Shown: positions 12,981 to 24,844 of the stretch, piece after piece | How positions within the stretch are numbered: position 1 is the first letter of the stretch | How the letters are laid out: every line of letters begins with the position of its first letter | Source of the DNA: Boswellia sacra | Taxonomy: Eukaryota; Streptophyta; Magnoliopsida; Sapindales; Burseraceae | DNA length: 64,000 nucleotides | Assembly: GCA_013180625.2 (NCBI GenBank) | Contig: SNVD02012237.1 | Span: 558,001-622,000 of the forward strand | Direction of reading: 5' to 3' | Notes under the pieces: generated by a model | What the model was told of the DNA's origin: nothing | Seen by the model: the letters and a program-made list of their open reading frames with translations, nothing else | Databases searched by the model: none | Program-made: the position numbers and the translations under genes

Positions 12981-13969
12981 CTAACCAGCTAGTACTCAAA
13001 TAATTGGGCAGGAGGGCAAAACAAAAAGTGCAAATTGGATCTGAATCTCCGTTGTAATTCTTTTCTTGTCTTTTATTTTATTTATTTTTAGATGTTATTT
13101 TATGAGCTTTCAGGTCATCTCTTTGAATAAAGAAGCTTCAGGTAATGTCTCCTATACTTTATCTCTCTCCATTTAAACATTGAGGACAATGTTTCATTTG
13201 GTTGGGGGGGAAGGATAGTAGACATAAGTGTGTCTTGAAATTTTATTTTTTCTTGCAAAAAAAAAAAAAGCGAGTTAGTAATTAGATTCAGAGTGCGGTG
13301 TAAGGAGTTCAAATCCTCTTGAGACGCATTCTGGGTCAGGAATGGCAGAGTAGGGAGGACCAGTTTGAACTCTTGAAACCCATTCTAACCAATTTGTCAT
13401 TTTATTTTGATTTTTGAACTCATTTTAGCTAACTTGATATTATTTAGTCTTGATTTTTGAATTTTATAACAAGGAGGTCTTATTCATTTCACTTTGAATC
13501 ATTCAAATCTATGAACTCTCACAACCTTATCATTTAATAAATTGTGTGCTTATGTGATCATTAAGCAAGTATCTATGAGCTTTCTTCACACACACACATA
13601 CCTTGATGTAATGATTGTGGGGTGGCGAAATGAAATATTGCAATATTTGAGTTCTTTTGTTTTGCTTAGGATAACAACAAAAGGAAGGGGAAAGTTTAAA
13701 AAAAAATGAAAAAAAATGAAAAAAATGAAAAATGAAAGAAAAAAAAAGAAAAAAGAGAGAAAGCAATGGTGGATAAGTTTGGTCTTGCAGCCTCCTTAAT
13801 TCGAGCAATTAAGCCCGAGGGGTGCCTCAACACCTAATACCCTAAGACCAACTGGTTTGGGAGCTATTGGCCCAAATCTCGCTACATGGATTAAGGAGAA
13901 AGCTTAATGGGATTGAACATTGCACTATCTATAAGTTTCTAAGCAAAAATAAAGCATCGGTAACCCGAG

Positions 13970-14137
13970 TTATAAGAATTATATTTGTTTCCTAACCCCT
14001 AAGGCCACCACTTCTGTAGTGGGTTCCTAAGGCCAATGTACCAATCACCATATGTCTACAACAAATCAAGGTTCCTAACTAGACTTGTGTCGGTAAGGAA
14101 GAACCATACGATGTCTAGGAAGGATCCAAGCATTTGA
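13970..14137. repeat. LTR fragment inserted in the right palindrome arm
   Basis: These 168 bases match 8866-9030 in direct orientation (for example CAACAAATCAAGGTTCCTAA in both), that is, an internal part of the element B LTR. It interrupts the otherwise mirrored arm between the matches of 10380 and 10190. It shows that the arm was patched after, or during, formation of the palindrome. Confidence 0.75.
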
Positions 14138-14380
14138 ACAAATACTAAACCGATATGGCTTATTTCTAATAAGCCCCATAGTCATGTGTCAACTGAGCAC
14201 AAAAGAAGGTTTGTGGATATCTTGACTGAAGGGTACATGAGTCATTTAAAAAAAAAATCAGTTGAGAGTTGTTTATTTGATAAAATCAAGGAGAGTGCAA
14301 TAATGACCACCTTGGATGTAAAATTCTATAAATCACTTCTAAATAATAACGCTTTAATTGCTAGGGACTATCAATAAGCT

Positions 14381-14392
14381 AGTTGGGGGGTG
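14381..14392 (+). promoter_or_regulatory. Polypurine tract of element B
   Basis: AGTTGGGGGGTG directly precedes the LTR start TGATGAACAC. The mirrored tract lies at 9944-9957 on the other arm. It would prime plus-strand DNA synthesis in an active element. Confidence 0.7.
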
Positions 14393-15048
14393 TGATGAAC
14401 ACTTAAATATGCATGTTTAATAAGAGTTTAGTTCATCATATTGCATTAATAGTGTCATTAAATTCCTCAACTTAAACATATTTGTACAATTTGCATCTTT
14501 GGAATTAATTCCTCTTAATTTTGGTTTTGTTAAGAGGTTCGGTAAAATGGGCATAACTCTCTATTTATAGATCAGAATGGTGCAATTCTTAATGTTTTGG
14601 AAAGCTGATTTAATTGTCTACAAGATTGTATTTCACAAACATCATCAAATTCGGGCTCTTAGTGAACCAAAATTGGGCTTGAATTGAACCCATCTACAGT
14701 TTCGGCCCAGTCTGACCAGGCCTCAGTATTTGGACCGTATCTCTCAAAATACGTATCCAAATTGTGCAAATCAATATGTTCTAGAAAGCTGAGAGAAATA
14801 TCTACAACTTTCATGAAGACATGTGATTAAATTCACAACTTTCGATGTCAAAATTGATGGTCAAAGTCGGTGCCTAATGATCCCAATTGTCAAAGATATT
14901 TACAACTAATATTTGACAATTATTCCCTTGTAATTTGACCAAAGATGCAAAGACTACAAATATGCTTAAGTTGAGGAATTTAATGACACTATTAATACAA
15001 TATGATGAACTAAACTCTTATTAAATATACATATTTAAGTGTTCATCA
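14393..15048 (+). mobile_element. Truncated 3' LTR of element B fused to an inverted LTR tip
   Basis: 14393-14940 matches the first 545 bases of the minus-oriented LTR (9943 down to 9398). At 14941 the LTR is replaced by an inverted copy of its own first 108 bases (14941-15048, matching 9836-9943), ending AAGTGTTCATCA. The unit therefore begins TGATGAACACTT and ends AAGTGTTCATCA, a small foldback. No target-site duplication was recognised. Confidence 0.7.
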
Positions 15049-15479
15049 ATTGGGCCTTTAAAATGCGTGGCCTAGACTTAGCCCAAGGGCAAGATAGACT
15101 AGGTTGGGCCTCTTTTTGCAGGCTATTTTTTGTTTAGTCATTTAAAATTAGTAATTCTTATATAATTTTTGTTTTTTATATACTTTTTGTATTTAATATA
15201 GTTTTCTAAATATTCCCAGTCAAAGTTGTTTACTTCAAAATGAGAAAAATTCATCCAATTCAAATTTTAGCCTGAGAAAAATTTTAAAACAACGAATAAG
15301 ATTTTAGCTCACCACATTAAAATATCAATTCCATGAGAAAGAAAAATAGTATGATACAACGTAAATTGTTATTGTACGTAAAGCATTTTTGAGAAGTTGA
15401 CATCAACTTTAATAATTAGGCAATAGCAAAATAAAGACATTTGCTGCACAAACTGACAACTTTAAGATGTGAATGAAAA

Positions 15480-16965
15480 ATATGTCCACAAATATGTAAA
15501 ATTTCTATATATAAGTTTATACATAACTATAAAATATATAGCTACATATATTTAAAATGTTTCTACAAGTATGTATAATGTCTACAAATATGTATGTACA
15601 TAGTTGTATAATGTCTGTGAATGTATATGTAAAATGTTTCTGCAATTATGCATATATATGTGTAAGATCTAGAAGTATGAAGTTATGTGCAATATAAAAG
15701 TAAACTGTAAAGTAAAATGGCACAGGAGGATTTTACATGGTTTATTTATAAAACCTACATCCATGGACAGCTTTAGAACTGCAATTCACTAAGTTCTTAT
15801 TTGTGCAATCTTTAGGATCGTTTACAATGCTAACTTACTCTAACACACTGACCTAATCTTTGTAAAACAAAATCCCACCAAGATCTTAAACTCTAGTGAG
15901 ACTCTCTACTCTCTATCGCTGACAACTTAACAACACACTATCAAGTAAAACATAACCACGTTGTCTAACACTGAATTATATAAACAATCAACTCGCAAGT
16001 TCTCTCAAGTATATACTAACTCAGACAGACCTAATCGAAATTCATGCACAATCACAATCTCTCAGACATGAATAAAACACTCATACAATAAAATCAAAGA
16101 AGCATTCCAATTTTCCCTGAAGCTCTCTTCTTAATTCTTGAAAATGCTGTAACACACACACATCACCTACATAAGTTATGTAAAAGTAATATTGTGTATA
16201 TATATATATATTATATATATATATATATATAGTGTGATGTTTGATTGTAATCTCTTCAAAATACTATAAAAATCTTAATCAAACTCAAATTAGGATAAAG
16301 AACAATACTTTAGAAAGTGATATAAGTAATCTCCTAAATGAAATATGACACAAATAAATATACTCCTAATTTAACTAAGATACATCAAATAATGTCCTAA
16401 TCTAAAGAGATATTCGTTATGAATCAAATACTTCCTAAATCATACTTTTAGAAACAGTAATATAAGAAACAATATAACACAATATTTTTTTCTACAAGTT
16501 GCCCAAAATAATCATGTGCATGGCACATGCAAGAATGTCACACGTTGACACCAACAATAATTATATACACAATTGTAATATATCTCTACATATATCTAAA
16601 ATATTTCTACAAATATGTATAATGTCCATGTACATGTATACACAAATTGTATAATGTATGTCTATGCATATGTAAACTCGACAAGTATGTATAATGTCTA
16701 CATACATGTGTATATAAAGTTGTATAATGTATGTCAATCTATATATAAAATGTTTCTATAAGTGTTATAATGTCTACATATATGTGTATACACAATTGTA
16801 TAATGTATGTCTATATATACGTAAAATGTTTCTACAAGTATGTATAATGTCTACACATGTGTATACACATAATTGTATAATGTATGTATATGAATATGTA
16901 AAATATTTTTACAATTGTGTGTATATATACATGTATATACTCTATTATAATGTAATGAAAGAGAC
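15480..16965. repeat. 77-bp AT-rich minisatellite, split by an LTR
   Basis: Units built on TATAATGTCTACATA...TGTATACACAATTGTATAATGTATGTCTATATATA...AAAATGTTTCTACAAGTATG recur at steps of 76-77 bases (for example from 16691, 16767 and 16844). The array occupies 15480-15660 and 16557-16965 on either side of the inserted LTR at 15661-16556. The 90-codon frame through it is an artefact of the repeat. Confidence 0.8.
15661..16556 (-). mobile_element. Solo LTR of the Copia family found at 20717 and 49896
   Basis: Starts TGTAAGATCTAGAAG and ends GACACCAACA, matching the LTRs at 20717-21577 and 49896-50640, including the GTAAAATGG...GGAGGATTTTAC block. No internal Copia sequence adjoins either end, so it is a solo LTR. 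It sits in the minisatellite. Flanking bases (ATATG and ATAAT) do not form a clean target duplication, possibly because the site is repetitive. Confidence 0.8.
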
Positions 16966-17754
16966 ACATCTGTGGGAATCTATTTTTAGAATTACCTGAT
17001 TTTGAGTCAAATTAAGTATATTTGCAAAGTTGTCATGTCTCTGAACACTTGCTTCTTTGTCCTGATTTTCTAATCATGATTAAATTTTTAAGTTATTTAA
17101 TTAAATAATGAAATAATTAAAAATTGTTTTCTTCACTTACCAAATTTTGGACCAAACTAAACACAAAATTAATCAAACCATGCACTTAATGTTAAGACGT
17201 TTAATCTTTTCTCTTAGTTGGGAAGTACTTCTTTTCATGTTCTTAAACAGTTTTGACTGAAATATCTATTATGTTATATCTTCAGAAGTTGTTTTTGCAT
17301 TTTAATATGGTAAAAATTTGTTGTGGAGGAGTGTCATAAAGATTATGCGCTTAGTTCAATGGCTGGATATTGACAATAATATAAAAGCCAAATGACTAAA
17401 AAAAAAAAAGGAATCTTCTAAAACATGTTGATGCATCTTGATGGATCTAGTCGTTAAAGCTGGCAAATGTTCACAATGTTTAAGACTGGGCACAATTTGT
17501 TAGATATTATCTTTCTCTATAATTTAAGGTAAGAGTATTAAGTATATTATTACTTTATTTATTAACATTACTTAATATGTTAAAAAGTATAAAATATAGA
17601 TGAATGCAAGCTATGAATAAACTACCTCAAGGGCTGAGTCGGTAGGGATATGCACAGAAAGGAAGAATTCATGGTAAAGGTAAATAATATAATATATCTA
17701 CGTTAGTTTTAGTTATAATTAAGAGATTATGTTCAATCTTATATGTAAAGAGAA

Positions 17755-20716
17755 AAAAGCGAAAATCTAGAAGATGTTACTAAAGTTGATTTTTGGATAG
17801 CTGCCCATAAACATTAAGATGCAACATCGATCAACGACTTTGTTGGTGAAAAACTTGTAAGATTAGTAAACTTATTTTCTTATTAATTTACTTTAAATTG
17901 ACACAAAGTACATCTAATAAAGTATTTTTTTAAATCTTGTAGAATGAAATAAATGAAGTTTTTGAAAAGCCTATCTTCATCGGAAATGGTGCAATCTCCC
18001 AAGTTCTAGGCCTTGATTGTCGAGGTCATCAACTTAAAGGACTTAGTAAGGAGCAACATCATCAAAATGGAGGCTTCAATAGTTAGTAGGACAAATAATT
18101 CTCAACTAAGAGAAAAGATAAATGTCTTATTGTGAAGCTCATAGTTTGACTAATTTTATGTTTAGTCTGCTCCAAATTTTGGTTAATTTTAGAAACTTTT
18201 TTTTAATTATTTCATTATTCAATTAAATAACTTAACAATTTAATCATGATTACAAAGTCAGGACAAGGAAGCAACTGATCGAAGGCATGACAACTTTGTA
18301 GATATACTTAAGTTGACTCAAAACTAGGTAATTCTAAAAATAGATTCTCATTTAATGTGTCTATTTCATTATGTCTTAATAGTTAACTTATCAAGTTTGA
18401 ATTACATGTTTCCTAAATATAGTTTTAGGATAAAAGAGCAAATGACAATTTGAATATATCTGCAAATATGCTCAGTCAAACGCAATAGTAGGTAACTCTA
18501 AATCGATTAATTAAAGTAATGATTTCATTGTATAATATTGGATCTTCTGTGGTTTTAATCTATATAATTTTTAATTACAGTCTCAGGATAAACAATCAAT
18601 GGTTAGATAAATACATTTTTTGATATGCTTAAAGATTAAAATCAAGTAAGTTTTGTAACAGTTCTTTTTTATGTGCATGAGGTTTTCAATAACATGACCT
18701 ATTAGTTATTACTTATATAATTATTGATTATTTTCTTCGAATAAAGGAGTAAATGTTGGGATGCATACTGCTATAAATATTCACTAGGTAGAAAAATATA
18801 ATTTTAAAGTTGATGTCAACTTCTCAAAGATATTTTACGTACAATAGCAATTTATGTTATATCATTTTATTTGTTTGTCTCATGGAATTGATCTTTTAAT
18901 GTGTGAGCCAAAATATTATTTGTTGTTTTAAAATTTTTCTCATGCTATAATTTGAATTGTATGATCTTTTGTGATTTTTGAAGTAAACTGCTTTTACTAG
19001 GAATATTTATTGTCGTTATGATGAATCTAGTATTATTTCAAAATATGAATTTAATTAAAGATCTTTTAGGCAAATCACCTTTTGCATTTTCTTATACACT
19101 TCGAAATATTTCAAATCCAATTGGTTTCACCTGAATTTCAAATTTTATGGATTTTAATGATTTTTTGAATATAGGTATGTAGCCTTGAAATTTTTTATTT
19201 TTTTTATCATAATCAAGACTTTCAAAACATTTTTTTTATTACTTTAGACTTGTCCAAAAAAATATGATTTTTTTAATGATGATTCAAATATGTCTCTAGC
19301 ATTGGATTGATGTTTCTCTTGATTTTACAATTTTTTTAATTTTATATAAATTTTGGAAGTCAGGTAGCTTAGTTTTGAAATCTATCTAATAGAATCGAAG
19401 GCCAGTAAACTGATGTTTATTTTAAGGGGTATTTATGCAATGGTTTGATATTTTAATATCACATTATCATTATTTTTATAATAACTCTGCAAAATATTAT
19501 TATTTTTCCCCATTAATTTATTAAAATCAATTAATATGGGTTACTCAATATCAATTATGTTATCAAAGATATAGAGATCAAGATTTAAGAAGGCCTTTTA
19601 ACTATAATGTATACTTATTACTGTACGCAAAATGTCTAAAATTATACTAACCCTCAGTGATCTTCACTTGCTTATTTGATTGTCACAACAACAGATTTAA
19701 AATACTCAAGAAAAGAACAATGGTCTGAATCAAGATGTTGCACCATTCTCTAAGTTTATCCACCTTAACATAATTTCTACAAAATAATTTGCAAAATAAA
19801 ATATAAAAATTTTCAATTAAAATTAATATTGTTTCTTGTTTGTTGTTTATGTTATAGATGTTCAAACTGAGTATTAGCTTTCAAGATGATTTCATTTAAA
19901 ATAGAAAGTGTAAGTTAGTGCATTTGTTTGGAATGAGAGAAGTGGTTGCTGAAGCTAAACTTGATACTACCAATCCCTAAGCATTTGTTCATCCCATGTT
20001 TGTTGGTCCAAATTGTTGGAGCGTTTGGCTCAAAAAATTGATTGTTAAAAGATTCCCTTTGTATCGACCTATAAATAATATTCAATTCCTTGAAGATACT
20101 TTAGGTAGTACGGTAGCATGGCCTTCAAACTACATAAGATTTGATGCTTAAGTAATCAATTGTTTAGTTTTTAGGATATTACGATACTTCGTTTCTTTAG
20201 GTTATCTTTAACTTTTTAGGATTTTTATCTGGTCTTAATCTACATTACATTGTATACTTTATTGCTTATGTACTTCTTATAGAATTTTAAATTATATGAG
20301 AATTAGTAATTTTGTTAATTTTATTATAATTGAGTGAGAAACACTTACATAAGATAGGTACACCACATTATTTTACTGAACTGGTGTGCCCACCCAAACA
20401 AAAATTAATAGGTGGGTGACACATGTAAATTTTTTGTGTGGTTTCTTTCTAGAATCCCCATGGATTAATAGCTCAGGACATGTTTGATTCTCTTCCTCGT
20501 CAATTTCCTTGATACAATGCTGCCATACAACAAATCCTAAGCCTTCAGTTACTTATATATTTTGCAATCACTCTCTTGCTTGATTTGTTTGATATAATGT
20601 TACCATACATCAAATCCTCATTTCTCGTTTGATACAATGCTACCATATATCAAATCCAAAGTTTTTAGTTACTTATTCAAAACTACAGTATCTAATCTGG
20701 CAAAAGAATTTACTAC
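17755..20716 (+). mobile_element. CACTA-related repeat, copy 1
   Basis: About 2.96 kb matching 55142-58040 over nearly its whole length, in the same orientation. Conceptual pieces such as DVTKVDFWIAAHK near 17775 resemble the ORF1/transposase-24 type proteins of plant CACTA elements, and a fragment at 19924-20151 resembles the DUF8039 domain found in proteins of such elements. Coding pieces are separated by AT-rich intron-like DNA. Terminal CACTA motifs were not found. The right end is cut by the Copia LTR that begins at 20717: copy 2 continues past the matching point (AAGAATTTACTGC). Confidence 0.6.
19924..20151 (+). pseudogene. DUF8039-like fragment with an in-frame stop
   Basis: Reads LFGMREVVAEAKLDTTNP, stop, AFVHPMFVGPNCWSVWLKK, then ...GSTVAWPSNYIRFDA, stop. 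The GSxVAWPxxxI ending is the recognisable part of a domain common in plant CACTA-associated proteins. The copy at 57246-57473 has no stop at the same place. Preceded by an AG (TTATAG at about 19857) that could be a splice acceptor. No function is assigned. Confidence 0.5.
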
Positions 20717-21577
20717 TGTAAGATCTAGAAGTATGAAGTTATGAGTAATATAATAGTAAACTATAAAGTAAAATGGTACAGGAGGATTTTACGTGGTTCG
20801 GTTATAAAACCTACATCCACGGACAGCTTTAGAGCTGCAATTCACTAAGTTCTTGTTTGTATAATATTTAGGATCGTTTACAGTGCTGAGTCACTCTTAC
20901 ACACTGACCTAATTTTGGCAAAACAAAATCTTGCCAAGATCTTGAACTCTAGTGAACCGCCTATTCTCTGTCGCTGATAACTTAATAACACACTGCTAAA
21001 TAAAACATAACCATGATGTCTGATGCTGAATTATATAAACACTTAACTTTTAAGTTCTCTCAAGTGTATACTAACTCAAACAGACCTAATCAAAATTGAT
21101 GCACGATTACAACCTCTCATAAATGAATAAAATACTCATAAAATAAAATCAAAGAAGCATTCCAATTTGCATTGAAGCTCTCCTCTTAATTCTTGGAATC
21201 CCGTGAGATACACACCATTAACATCTAAGTTATGTAAACATAACATTATATATAGTGGGATGCTTGATTGTAATCTCTTTAAGATCATATAAAAATCTTA
21301 ATCAAATTCAAATTAAGATAAAGACCAATACACTAGGAAGTGATATAAGTAACTCTGAAATAAAATAGGACACAAATAAATATACTCTTATTTTAACTAT
21401 GATATATCAAATAATGTCTTAATCTAAAGAGATATTTATTACAGATCAAATACTTCATAAATTATACTTCTAGAAACAGTAAAATAAGAAACAATATAAT
21501 ATTCTAGTTTTATCAGAAGTTGGTCCAAAATTATCATGTCATGGCACATGTAAGAGTGTCACACGATAGCACCAACA
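20717..21577 (-). mobile_element. 3' LTR of Copia 1
   Basis: 861 bases from TGTAAGATCT to CACCAACA. On the plus strand it is followed at 21578 by the reverse complement of a polypurine tract, which fixes the element's orientation. It was inserted in the CACTA-related copy 1; the flank is ACTAC at 20712-20716. Confidence 0.85.
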
Positions 21578-21593
21578 ATCTCCCCCCTTTTGG
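21578..21593 (-). promoter_or_regulatory. Polypurine tract of Copia 1
   Basis: ATCTCCCCCCTTTTGG on the plus strand, a G-rich purine run on the element strand, immediately next to the LTR. Primes plus-strand synthesis in active elements. Confidence 0.8.
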
Positions 21594-22041
21594 CAACTTG
21601 TGATAAAAACACCAAGCTGTTTATGATCAAAGAATATCACATAAAGATAAGTCCAAAATAACTATAAGTAATCATGGTCTATCAAACAAAAAATAACATA
21701 CTTAAAGAAATAACAACTGTGCAGTTATAAATCACATAACAGAAAAATGTCCGAATGTAAATATCCTACAAAAACAAAACAAAGTGAAGTTGACAAACCT
21801 GTCAAACAACACTTCAACTAAATCATGATCACAACAAATAACAAAAATGTGACAAAAACATCAATCAAATGAAATATGCAGAGCACCAAACACAGTAAAG
21901 TAAATCCTGCAAAGTAACAAGTCAAAAACAAAAGGCATAAAATAGTTCAAATGCAAATATAAAGACTCCTCACTCCCCCTTACTTAAGAATAAAAAATAT
22001 CAAAACAAACAGATAAAAAAATATACAAACAGATAAAAGTG

Positions 22042-24036
22042 TCATAAAAAACTTCTTCTCCCCCTTGATTTCAGAACAAGTGCGAAAACATTAACGAAGT
22101 CGGGCAGACTTGCGAAGAGGAGGGGAAGAGGAACTGCCAAATCGTTTCTTGATCCTACCAACCTTAATCTTGAACCGTTTGCCAGTAGTGGTAGGTGTAG
22201 GCTGTTTAGAAGCCACAGGAATTGGCTATGCTTAAGTGGTATCAGATGAAGTAGTAGTGACCTCTGCCATAATTTTGCAGATTTCCTTGTTAAGTCTGTC
22301 AGCACTGGTTTTAGTTGGCTATGACTCAGCAACAAGTTGGTGTATATCTAGAAGTGATTCTACTGTAAGCTGAGTTGGGATTGCTGTGGCTGATTCTGTT
22401 GTGTCTGTTTTAGAAATTGGTTCCTGTGTGTGTTCTACATCTGGTGTGGTTTCTACTACAAGTGGAGATGATTGTAGTGGTAGAGAGACATGTTGCTCTG
22501 CTTCAAGGACTGGTGCAATGTCAGGTTCTGCTTCAGAACGTGGTGAAGGTGTTGTTATTTTAGGTTCCACTTGAGTTGGTTCATCTGACAAGGACTCATC
22601 CCTCAGTTCTGGAACTGCTGTTGCAATTTTCTTATTCTTCTTGTCATACTTTTTCTTCACCCCTTTGACCTTCTTCTTACCCTTCAAATCAGCTCCTTAG
22701 CTTTCTTCTCTAATTTTTTTCTTCATTTTCTTTTTTGTTGTCATTTCTATCTCAATAGCAGGTTGTTTATCTTGATCCTCTTTTGGCATTTACTCAGCTG
22801 TCTCTGGCATTTGCTCAGCTAAATGCTCGTGAACCACATCTTCAGTTTCCATGGGTTGTGGTTCTTCTGTAGCAATAGATTTTTTAGCAAGTTTATTCTC
22901 CAAAGCAGATTGCTTTACTTTGATGTCCTTAAGATCCTGCACAGTATCAGACAAAACAAAATTGATCAAAGCAAGTTGCTCTTCCACATTGCTCATTGGA
23001 TTGTTACGGACTCTTCTTGGTTTTGGTTCAGGGACAGGTAGATCAGTTTTACATGTAATTGATGCAAAAATCCTTTTGTGATGGATTTAGACAAAATTTT
23101 AGTATGTTCTTTTGGGCTAATGGGAGTACTATTTTGAGCTAAAATACCTTAAATCAAACAAGGAAATACAAGTAAATGGTAATCGAATTTATATGGTGCA
23201 ATCTGGACAATCATCCCATAAATCCATAAACCTAAGTTAATTGGTTTATTTGTTCCCAAACAGAACAAAAATTTTACTCTATCTCCCCTGACCGGGTCCT
23301 GGTGTGAATATGGAAACCAATCAAACTGAGCTATAACCAATCAAACTGAGCTATCTTATGCGGAATCCTATACTTCTTTCTAAGATATTGTTGATCAATG
23401 CCATCTCTCTGGTTCCAAACTTAATCCTCTCGACCAGTTAATTCCTTAAGAATAATTGCCATATCAAAGATTTCTTCAACAAAGTGCAAACTACCAAATG
23501 GTATGTCAAAGAATGTGTTGATGACGTTCGGTGAAAATTTCACAAATTTTCCTCTACAATACACTTTGTGATAATGATAGCTCTTCAGGTCATCAATGGA
23601 AGCAGTGATATTCGCATAAAATTTTTGAATCAGAGACTTAATAGGGGGTAGGAAGTTGTTTACCGTTCAAGTCCAGTAAATAGACTCAAGAAGTTCACTC
23701 AAACTATACTTGTTGAAGTCGGTTAGCTTCACTGACCTTTCTATTTGTAACTTCTTCTTTGATGTGTACTTCAAGAAATTTTGCTTAACAGTTATGTAAG
23801 GAACTTATTGAACTTTGGCTTAACTTTTTTCTTTAGTCGCTTAACTGGGATTGACTCATCTTCACTCATTGCAAGATCAATCGGGATCTCTGCATGCTAT
23901 TATTGAGACCAAGACGACTGAGAACTGTCATTACTGTTGTAACCAGAGTTTTATGGGGAAGATGATGTACTGGTGGTCTTTGTGGATTCAGATGAGGTTG
24001 CCATTGCTAGCATTTGAGAGCTGTAAAATTTTCTAG
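22042..24036 (-). pseudogene. Extra 3' ORF of Copia 1 (putative plant transposon protein / env-like), broken
   Basis: Between RNase H and the 3' LTR. On the minus strand, fragments read in order: Ser/Thr-rich start (MATSSESTKTTSTSSSP near 24006), a central part including FCLGTNKPINLGLWIYGMIV near 23230 that resembles the putative plant transposon protein domain (Transposase_32 type), then acidic Pro/Thr/Glu-rich and Lys-rich segments (22996-22319) and a basic Pro/Leu-rich end. At least several stops and frame changes interrupt it. Sirevirus-type Copia elements often carry an extra ORF here, sometimes called env-like. No membrane segments or signal peptide are convincing, so env-like is a positional label only. 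Confidence 0.5.
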
Positions 24037-24844
24037 AACAGAGAGAAGTGAGATGATAGAGAGAATGGATGCAAAGTTGATCGAATATGATATGAACAAA
24101 GAGAACCCTAACTATGTTTGTGATAAACTTAGGAAGAAACTGGATTTTACTACAATTCCATTTCCTATAAATTTTAAAATCCTTTTCCAAAACCACTTAA
24201 TTAATATCATTAATGAACAAAAATTTAAAATTTGATTTCCATTAAAATAAGGAATTCTAATAGAGTTAGGATTCTCACCACTGAAGTTTCTCCCTCTCAA
24301 TTCAATAAAGCTGACATCGTATTTTCACACATAGACACATAAGAAAAGTCAAATTTCAGATAGTCACAAAAAGCATTGTATGATATGAAAAACATAACAT
24401 AAAATAATTACATGTACTGTAACAACAATATCTGAACATCATATGAATCATTCTAAAGAAGCATATTTCAGAGTTGTTTATTATCTCCATATGAAAGTTG
24501 TTTACATTTATTTTTCAATCAATTGAGATGTCAAAAATATTATTTTGACATATTAGGAATTAATCACATTGGATTATAAATATAGTAGCTTTCACACAAT
24601 ATAGAGGTAGTCCTTTTCATTTGAGTGGGTGATCTCAACATATTTCTTAAATACTTTAAGATTACTCTCAATGATGGCTTTCACACATCATCTATTGGTA
24701 GCCCTCTCTGTATTTTTTATTTTAAACTAGTATCTTAACATTCACACAATTTTATATTACAGCTCAAATATGCTTAATTAGAAGAAAACTTATGATATTA
24801 CAAATATAATTAACATAGCAACAAGTAATGCTTATTCAGAAAAC
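24037..24844. other. Non-coding spacer of Copia 1 between RNase H and the extra ORF
   Basis: AT-rich sequence inside the element; no conserved frame. Includes repeated TTTCACACA motifs at about 24585, 24680 and 24735. Nothing further seen. Confidence 0.5.

Larger units (their letters stand above)
9398..14940. repeat. Large imperfect palindrome of an Athila-like element (element B)
   Basis: The left arm at 9398-11435 is the reverse complement of the right arm at 12175-14940. Matching pairs include 9398-9943 with 14393-14940 (LTR), 9953-10060 with 14280-14380, 10440-10560 with 13790-13905, 10970-11230 with 13100-13330 and 11281-11435 with 12175-12330. The arrangement is two 3' halves of one element joined head to head. 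The left arm lacks the LOG-like segment present at 12575-12980 in the right arm. Within the left arm a further direct repeat occurs (about 10290-10385 and 10450-10550). A transcript crossing the centre would fold into a long hairpin. Confidence 0.85.
15215..17235 (-). mobile_element. Inverted partial copy of the CACTA-related repeat (split)
   Basis: 15215-15425 is the reverse complement of about 18805-19015, and 16965-17235 that of about 18090-18365. Both pieces are in mirrored order, so this is an inverted, interrupted copy of part of the repeat that starts at 17755. Between them lie the 77-bp minisatellite and a solo LTR. No coding frame survives. Confidence 0.75.

Noticed and set aside
16727..16999. 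90-codon Tyr/Cys-rich ORF
   Set aside because: Lies in the 77-bp AT-rich minisatellite and repeats with its period.
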